Positions 14,612 through 19,059 of a DNA stretch of 19,059 nucleotides are shown in pieces. The stretch lies in assembly GCA_023386495.1 (NCBI GenBank), contig JAEWJS010000091.1, positions 1 through 19,059 of the forward strand, given 5' to 3'. This DNA comes from Bacillota bacterium. GTDB lineage: Bacteria > Bacillota > Bacilli > Paenibacillales > Paenibacillaceae. The notes under the pieces are model-generated. The model was not told where the DNA came from. It was given only the letters and a program-made list of their open reading frames with translations, and did not search any database. How positions within the stretch are numbered: position 1 is the first letter of the stretch; every line of letters begins with the position of its first letter. The position numbers and the translations under genes were made by a program.

Positions 14612-15796
14612 TCATACCCCCATCGGAATCTCGCAGATTACCGTCGTGCCCGTGCCAGCTTGCGCAGCAATCCGGAATGATCCGCGCAGCGCCTCGATTC
14701 GCTCCCGCATCCCTTCGATGCCGAAGCCATCCTCCAGCTTCGATGCGCCTCGGCCGTTATCCTGAATTCGGAGCAGCAATCGCCCCTCCCCTTGCCGAAG
14801 CCAGACTCGTACCTCCGTCGCCTCGCCGTGGCGGGTCGCGTTCGTCAACGATTCCTGCATGCAGCGAAGCAGCGACAGCTTCAACGCGTCGGCGATGTAG
14901 CCATCTGCGGCTCCCTCTGTCTCGAACGAGACGACTGTACGGGTCTGCGCCGCGTAGCTGTCCGCCGTCTGTCGCAGCAGCTCGTCGAGCGGCAGCTTAA
15001 GCTCATTCAAGGCCATATTGTGCACCGTCTGCCGGAATTGATCGAGATGCCCTCGACTGAAGCCAATCAGTTGCTGCAGCCGATCCTTCGCCATCTGGGA
15101 ATCTCGGTCAATAAGCGTATGAACAGCCTCCATCGCCACGATGGAAGCCGTCAACGAGTGGCCTACCGTATCATGCAGCTCCCGGGACATGCGATTGCGC
15201 TCTTCCAGCAAGGTCGACCTCTCGACCTGTTGAATCGCGTGCTTCAACGCACGGTTCTTATCCTCGATGGTCTCCAGCATGCCGGAGAGCTGCTCCTTCT
15301 GTCGCAGGAAGACGCCGAAGCCGAAGCCGAAGGCAGCGAACAAGCCCATATTGAGCACGACATTGACCACCGTCTCCGTGTCTAGTCCACCTGTCAGCCC
15401 CCATAGGATCGGCAACAGTCCCATGCAGATCGGCACGATCGCATACAACATCCTGAGCGAGGACAGAAAGCAGATGACGAAGAGCGGTATGTAGAACGCG
15501 CTGGTCGCCTGCGGAATTGTCGTTGTCAGGTAGACAGCATAGCCGCCGCTCAAGAAGATCTCGGCCGCAATGAAGCCGATCGGCCGAATATGTCCCGGTA
15601 AGTAGAGGAGCTGCGGCACCGCGAAAGAAATAATCGCGAAGGCCAGCGTATAGCCGTAATTCAACTCCATGTCCTGCTCCAGGAATACGGTCAATCCGAC
15701 GATGAAGCTGAAGGTTCTTAGACCGATCATGAACCAATCCGTCCAGCCCCAAGAACGTCTAACCTGCCTATCCATCGCAGTCGCCCCCATGCACAT
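14612..15796 (-). CDS. HisKA_3 sensor histidine kinase (DesK/NarL-partner type)
   Basis: A protein of up to 394 residues. Five to six membrane segments cover about residues 20-165 with little outside the membrane, as in intramembrane-sensing kinases of the DesK type. The dimerisation/phosphoacceptor motif is ERNRMSRELHDTVGHSL with H208. The ATPase domain follows: N-box QESLTNATRHG, DNGRGA and GFGIEGMRERIEALRG. The start is ambiguous. ATG at 15796 has GGAAG rather far upstream, and ATG at 15775 (MDRQVRRSWGW) has a GGGGG run 8-9 bases before it. It signals to the adjacent response regulator. The stimulus is unknown; membrane state or a membrane-active peptide would fit the sensor architecture and the protease downstream. 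Confidence 0.93.
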   Translation of the reverse strand: MCMGATAMDRQVRRSWGWTDWFMIGLRTFSFIVGLTVFLEQDMELNYGYTLAFAIISFAVPQLLYLPGHIRPIGFIAAEIFLSGGYAVYLTTTIPQATSAFYIPLFVICFLSSLRMLYAIVPICMGLLPILWGLTGGLDTETVVNVVLNMGLFAAFGFGFGVFLRQKEQLSGMLETIEDKNRALKHAIQQVERSTLLEERNRMSRELHDTVGHSLTASIVAMEAVHTLIDRDSQMAKDRLQQLIGFSRGHLDQFRQTVHNMALNELKLPLDELLRQTADSYAAQTRTVVSFETEGAADGYIADALKLSLLRCMQESLTNATRHGEATEVRVWLRQGEGRLLLRIQDNGRGASKLEDGFGIEGMRERIEALRGSFRIAAQAGTGTTVICEIPMGV

Positions 15797-15841
15797 TCGA
15801 AGTCTATTACTTCCAACATACCATGTCGAATGGAAGCAGGT

Positions 15842-15863
15842 CTAGCATCATCATCGATGCTAG
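15842..15863. repeat. 8-bp inverted repeat upstream of the kinase gene
   Basis: CTAGCATC and GATGCTAG are exact inverted repeats around 6 bases, 45-65 bases before the kinase start. It could be an operator of the two-component operon or a small 5'-leader hairpin. No T-tract follows. Confidence 0.4.
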
Positions 15864-15905
15864 GATTCGAGGTACATACACCTGAGACACGTCGACCTAG
15901 GCATG

Positions 15906-15936
15906 AAAAAAACCTTGGGGATTGCGGCCCCCAAGG
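15906..15936 (-). terminator. Intrinsic terminator of the SLH protein gene (copy T1)
   Basis: On minus, CCTTGGGG (15929-15936) pairs with CCCCAAGG (15913-15920) and is followed by seven T residues. Its 24-bp core is nearly identical to that of the terminator at 18002-18035. Confidence 0.92.
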
Positions 15937-15947
15937 CCATCATCGTA

Positions 15948-17723
15948 TTACTCCTCTTCCTCCTCCATTGGAGGCCCCACAACTTTATCCGTCGTAAGAA
16001 GAATACGCTCAATGACTCCTTCTTCGTCGACATAGACATCAATCCAGTAATACGGCAGCATCGCGGAACCATTCGGATCCCACGGAGACGATGGAATGAT
16101 ACGGTCACCGTCCACGTAGAGCATGAATGTATACTGCTGCATGAACGGTCCGCTGCCCGATTCCGCCTTGAATCCGAAGGCCCGCTCGAGGTCAACCAGC
16201 TTATCGCCGGGTCCGATGTTTCCGATCTTGGTCACATAGTCAGTCCCATTGTCCGGAACATCTAACCAGACGACCTCTTCATCACGCACAGCAGCCGACA
16301 ATCCCCTGCCGAAGGTATAGATGGACATATCATCGAAAGAGTCCGTATCGATCGTCGTTGGTCGGCCCAGCAGCGTTACCAAGTCTTCCTCGAGCATTCC
16401 CACGTGGATCGCTTGGCTTGATTCTTTGTGAACGAGCGTTATGTAATCCTGTGCTGTTCCAGCCTCGCTCATCGCTGGAGTTGTCACCTTCACTTCCGAT
16501 TGTGCCTTGCTGTTGATAATGCCGCCTGCCGCCGACCGATGAAGATCGGATAATCGTACGAGTACCGTGGCGGCTTGCGCTTTGGTCACAGGGTCGGCAG
16601 GATAGAACCTGCCGTCCGCAGCAGTTAGAAGTCCTGTACCCAACACGGCCGCAATCGATTGCTTGTCCTGCATCTGGTCCACATCTACCAACGTGTCAAG
16701 GTCAACGTTATCCACCTGCTTCGACAGCTTGTCAGGATCAATCATCGCTGCAAGCATGCCCGCCCACTGCTCGCGCGTCATTGTTTCTCCGCTTACCAAC
16801 ACATCATCAGAATCAGGAGCAGGCGCACCTTCCGCATACCACCCGTGGAACGCCGCATACTCCGCTGCCTCCATCATTTTACGGCTAGGTCCCCAGAATT
16901 GCTCTTCTTCTCTTAAGCCTTCCTCACTGGTCAAGGTGTTGTCTCCATATAAAGCTCGATACACGTATAACTGCCACAGGGCCGCGGTAACCTCCGTATT
17001 GGGGTGGATTTCATCCTCCTCAGTCATGAACATGACTTCGTGCTTCGCCATCGCTTGGAGAGCTTCTTCCGCCCAATGCCCTTCACTATCACTTGGTATC
17101 CCATCTCCGGACGTATCCGATTCCTGCTGAGCGTATTCCCGGTCAAGGCTGGAACGTTCGTAACGAACGACTGTGCCGCTCCGATCCACCTGAACGTATA
17201 TCGTCTCCTGTGGCGAACTGGCATCATGGTGCACAATGGTATAGGCGCGCTCATGCCGGACCGCACCGAATAGCGGTACAGACTTGTGCGTTGAATAAGC
17301 GTATTCCTCTAATTGTCCAGGTAAAATAGTCGTGTCTACCGCGTGGATCGTTGATCGTGCGATTGCAGTCACTTCGTCCTCCGCTAGCATGGACGTCGCA
17401 TTCGCATACCCCCGAAGGGCATCATAGCTGTCCGGATATTCATACAACATGACTCTCCCGGTCTGGGCATCCATCTCCGTGGTGATCATGATCGGCTCGC
17501 CGTCGACTATAATCCCCCACAAGTATCCCCATACTCCATGCTCCTCTGGCTCTTCCTTGAGAAAAGGCTTAGCATCCTGCAGAATCGGGAATAATTCACG
17601 CAGATGATGCTCGGCTAGATCTTTTGTGTACTTGTAAAGTTGTGCAGGCTGTGCAGCCAGGCCGGTTAGGCATGCAAGCATAATGATGCAGACTAGGATT
17701 GCTTTTGTTCGACGTCTCGACAA
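15948..17723 (-). CDS. Secreted SLH-domain protein with N-terminal YcdB/PepSY-like region
   Basis: A 591-residue protein. Residues 1-24 are a signal peptide (RRRTKAILVCIIMLACLTGLAA). Residues 30-190 resemble the YcdB/YcdC-type repeat seen in Paenibacillus surface proteins (DAQTGRVMLYEY and TIYVQVDRSGTVVRYE). Residues 212-250 (GHWAEEALQAMAKHEVM) and 317-393 (DKQSIAAVLGTGLLTAADGRFYPADPVTKAQAATVL) fit SLH modules that bind the cell-wall secondary polymer (positions given because the second is long). The C-terminal part (about 435-585) has a DUF4309-like look (VGMLEEDLVTLLGRPTTID), with weak support. It ends in five glutamates. The start is TTG: AGGAGGT stands 7 bases before it and no other start fits. 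It is likely anchored at the cell surface. Confidence 0.85.
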   Translation of the reverse strand: MSRRRTKAILVCIIMLACLTGLAAQPAQLYKYTKDLAEHHLRELFPILQDAKPFLKEEPEEHGVWGYLWGIIVDGEPIMITTEMDAQTGRVMLYEYPDSYDALRGYANATSMLAEDEVTAIARSTIHAVDTTILPGQLEEYAYSTHKSVPLFGAVRHERAYTIVHHDASSPQETIYVQVDRSGTVVRYERSSLDREYAQQESDTSGDGIPSDSEGHWAEEALQAMAKHEVMFMTEEDEIHPNTEVTAALWQLYVYRALYGDNTLTSEEGLREEEQFWGPSRKMMEAAEYAAFHGWYAEGAPAPDSDDVLVSGETMTREQWAGMLAAMIDPDKLSKQVDNVDLDTLVDVDQMQDKQSIAAVLGTGLLTAADGRFYPADPVTKAQAATVLVRLSDLHRSAAGGIINSKAQSEVKVTTPAMSEAGTAQDYITLVHKESSQAIHVGMLEEDLVTLLGRPTTIDTDSFDDMSIYTFGRGLSAAVRDEEVVWLDVPDNGTDYVTKIGNIGPGDKLVDLERAFGFKAESGSGPFMQQYTFMLYVDGDRIIPSSPWDPNGSAMLPYYWIDVYVDEEGVIERILLTTDKVVGPPMEEEEE

Positions 17724-17854
17724 AGAATTAACCTCCTGTATTTACAACATATGTAACCTTTAGACATATATTAGTATCGAACTCCCTAGCCGTACATAGT
17801 TCAAGCGTCGTGATTGTCAGGGCTGTCTCTGTCGATTCTAGTAGATACTCGGCG

Positions 17855-17889
17855 AAAAGAAAAAGACCCTGAGGCAATCCCTCAAGGTC
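17855..17889 (-). terminator. Intrinsic terminator, copy T2
   Basis: On minus, GACCTTGAG (17881-17889) pairs with CTCAGGGTC (17865-17873) with one G-U pair, followed by TTTTTCTTTT. It is the second terminator after the immunity genes and isolates the SLH gene from them. Confidence 0.85.
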
Positions 17890-18001
17890 ACTCGAACCTA
17901 ATCTTTATACTCTCATTTCGCAAAAAACTCAGGAAAACTCGGTGATTTTTTCCTCCAATTGCACTATCGTTCAGTTTATTCGGCACTGAGTGGGAGTAAA
18001 G

Positions 18002-18035
18002 AAAGACCTTGAGGATTGCCGCCCCCAAGGTCTTT
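18002..18035 (-). terminator. Intrinsic terminator of the immunity genes (copy T3)
   Basis: AAAGACCTTG (18002-18011) and CAAGGTCTTT (18026-18035) are perfect 10-bp arms. On minus the stem runs into TTTCTTTA. It lies just past the stop of the colicin-type immunity gene. Confidence 0.88.
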
Positions 18036-18041
18036 CAGTCA

Positions 18042-18278
18042 TTATTTTTTTATATCACCATTACCATTTAGCGGTAGAATTATTGGTTTATACAAGAGCG
18101 CTTCATTTATTACTTCTTCGGCAGTCAATTCCTTTTTACTCCAAAATATTAAATTACTCACTTCAGGGTGGGGGACATTTTCTTTAAGAAGGTTTATCAT
18201 TTCATTGACTTCTTCTTCTGACCCCTCTGCGTTCATTATCTTCTTAACTAATTCTACAAGTTCTTCCCTCTTTAGCAT
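18042..18278 (-). CDS. Colicin-DNase/pyocin-type bacteriocin immunity protein
   Basis: A 78-residue acidic protein. The pattern LKREELVELVKKIMNAEGS, then EEVNEMINLLKENVPHPEVS, then NLIFW matches the four-helix colicin E2/E7/E8/E9 immunity family (PF01320), including the helix II/III segment with HP and a following aromatic residue that contacts the HNH nuclease. Such proteins bind and block HNH DNase toxin domains; Gram-positive relatives go with polymorphic toxins. ATG at 18278 is chosen because GAGGT lies 7 bases before it and MLKREEL matches the family start; an upstream in-frame start at 18311 has no such site. The region is AT-richer than the rest of the window. No intact toxin is visible, only a fragment upstream. 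Confidence 0.85.
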   Translation of the reverse strand: MLKREELVELVKKIMNAEGSEEEVNEMINLLKENVPHPEVSNLIFWSKKELTAEEVINEALLYKPIILPLNGNGDIKK

Positions 18279-18336
18279 CGTACAAACCTCTATTCTTAAG
18301 TAAACTACCATTATTTAATATCTCAAGTACAAAGAC

Positions 18337-18804
18337 TCATTCAAACTCTTCAAGTATTTCAAGCAGAAAATCACCAAAACTTTGTGCCACTACTCTAAAA
18401 TCCTGATGCTCTATACCAATCCCCGGAGCGTATGAAACCACAGAAGGTTCTTTCTCTTTACTTCCACTAAAATCAAGACAATACAATTCGTCACTACCCG
18501 TATCATAAATAATAAATAGGTTCTCGGGTAATTTGTACGTCTTCCTCTCTGCAAGAGTATACCATACTGCATTTGGTACCGAAGAATTTTCGAATTCACC
18601 ATTAGTGATACCAAATATCTCATATGAACCTATATTTCCGGTCCCGAATCTCAGCAAAAAATCTCGATACGCACCTCGTAACTTAAGATTGAGTACATTT
18701 TCAGCCGAAATTATCATTGATTCTGGACGCGGTCCGAGAAAATCACATAGATCGATTTTCTCACTAATCAATATTAGTGCTTTCTCGTAGCTGTCACTGT
18801 TCAT
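18337..18804 (-). CDS. SMI1/KNR4 (SUKH) family immunity protein
   Basis: A 155-residue protein typical of the SUKH superfamily. Residues 25-55 show the start of the fold (PESMIISAENVLNLKL, then YRDFLLRFGTGNIG), followed by YEIFGI at about 60, the later strand LFIIYDTGSDELYCLD, and a final helix SFGDFLLEILEEF. SUKH proteins are immunity proteins against nuclease and other toxins of polymorphic toxin systems. GGGAG lies 8 bases before the ATG. It sits 15 bases after a decayed toxin fragment and 58 bases before the colicin-type immunity gene, so the two form an immunity pair at the 3' end of a toxin locus. AT-rich composition suggests horizontal gain. Confidence 0.88.
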   Translation of the reverse strand: MNSDSYEKALILISEKIDLCDFLGPRPESMIISAENVLNLKLRGAYRDFLLRFGTGNIGSYEIFGITNGEFENSSVPNAVWYTLAERKTYKLPENLFIIYDTGSDELYCLDFSGSKEKEPSVVSYAPGIGIEHQDFRVVAQSFGDFLLEILEEFE

Positions 18805-18819
18805 CCTTAAGTCTCCCTA

Positions 18820-19059
18820 TTATTCAAAGTCTTTTGTTCTATGCATCCAGTATTCTCTCTTCCAATTATCGAACTGTTTAGTATCCCGATCCCCATATAC
18901 CCAGATCATTTACAAAATAGGTATGGAAGTATCTATTTCTTCGGCTAATACCCAGCCTTTTCCTTCTACCCAGAATGGATGTTTATCCGACGTTTCGATA
19001 ATCTCGTTATCTATTGTGAGGCAGATTGCACATTAGGGGGATATCATACAGGAATGATG
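18820..19059 (-). pseudogene. Remnant of a Hint-domain polymorphic toxin, running off the right edge
   Basis: On minus, the frame from 19020 reads LTIDNEIIETSDKHPFWV and then EGKGWVLAEEID, the end of a pretoxin Hint (intein-like) domain as found in Rhs, LXG and related toxins. It stops at TAA 18910-18912. The same frame resumes at once with a 29-codon segment (18820-18909) containing WVYGDRDTKQFDNWKREYW, which looks like the C-terminal tail of an HNH-type nuclease toxin. Upstream, an in-frame TAA at 19033-19035 and a shifted frame (reading MCNLPHN) show further decay. The toxin domain proper is missing, as if deleted between the Hint part and the tail. Identification of the Hint part is fairly firm; that of the tail is tentative. 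Confidence 0.65.

Larger units (their letters stand above)
17724..18041. other. Gene-free region with two terminators upstream of the SLH gene
   Basis: This 318-bp stretch contains the terminators at 17855-17889 and 18002-18035 and the leader of the SLH gene. The AT-rich sequence 17890-18000 between the terminators shows no open frame with a ribosome binding site. No clear sigma-A promoter was found for the SLH gene; TAATAT near 17770 is a possible -10 box with no good -35. Confidence 0.55.

Overview
The window looks like chromosomal DNA of a moderately GC-rich, endospore-forming Bacillota, most likely Paenibacillus or a close relative. The evidence is strong AGGAGG-type ribosome binding sites with GTG and TTG starts, a CIRCE heat-shock operator, an SLH-domain surface protein, a stalk-domain GH18 protein and U-tailed terminators. 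No rRNA, tRNA, complete insertion sequence or CRISPR array was seen.

Left part (1-7900). A hairpin and 2.6 copies of a 114-bp palindrome-bearing tandem repeat are followed by minus-strand genes for an ABM-type monooxygenase, a WYL regulator and a DinB-family protein. Next comes htpG (Hsp90) with its own terminator, a sigma-A promoter and a perfect CIRCE element. After an intergenic region with four short palindromic repeats come two plus-strand genes, a secreted stalk-domain/GH18 protein and a lactonase-fold protein. A strong bidirectional terminator separates these from a minus-strand VOC/PhnB-like gene.

Central part (7990-11900). The most interesting locus is a compact minus-strand operon. 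It encodes an ABC exporter fused to a cyclic-nucleotide-binding domain, a divergent GNAT, an unannotated 34-residue basic peptide with an excellent ribosome binding site, and a second related GNAT whose start overlaps the peptide stop (TAATG). The layout is that of a small peptide with tailoring enzymes and an exporter, so it is a candidate undescribed ribosomal-peptide system. Upstream lies a second array of the same short palindromes, again in pairs with a fixed 51-bp period.

Right part (11900-19059). An alpha/beta hydrolase and a CPBP membrane protease overlap by 8 bp and sit downstream of a NarL/DesK-type two-component system. A secreted SLH-domain protein follows. The right edge is visibly AT-richer and foreign-looking: a colicin-DNase-type immunity protein, a SUKH (SMI1/KNR4) immunity protein, and a decayed fragment of a Hint-domain polymorphic toxin running off the window. 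Three near-copies of one terminator hairpin are found between 15.9 and 18.04 kb.

Starts were chosen by ribosome binding site and family alignment from memory; no database search was possible.
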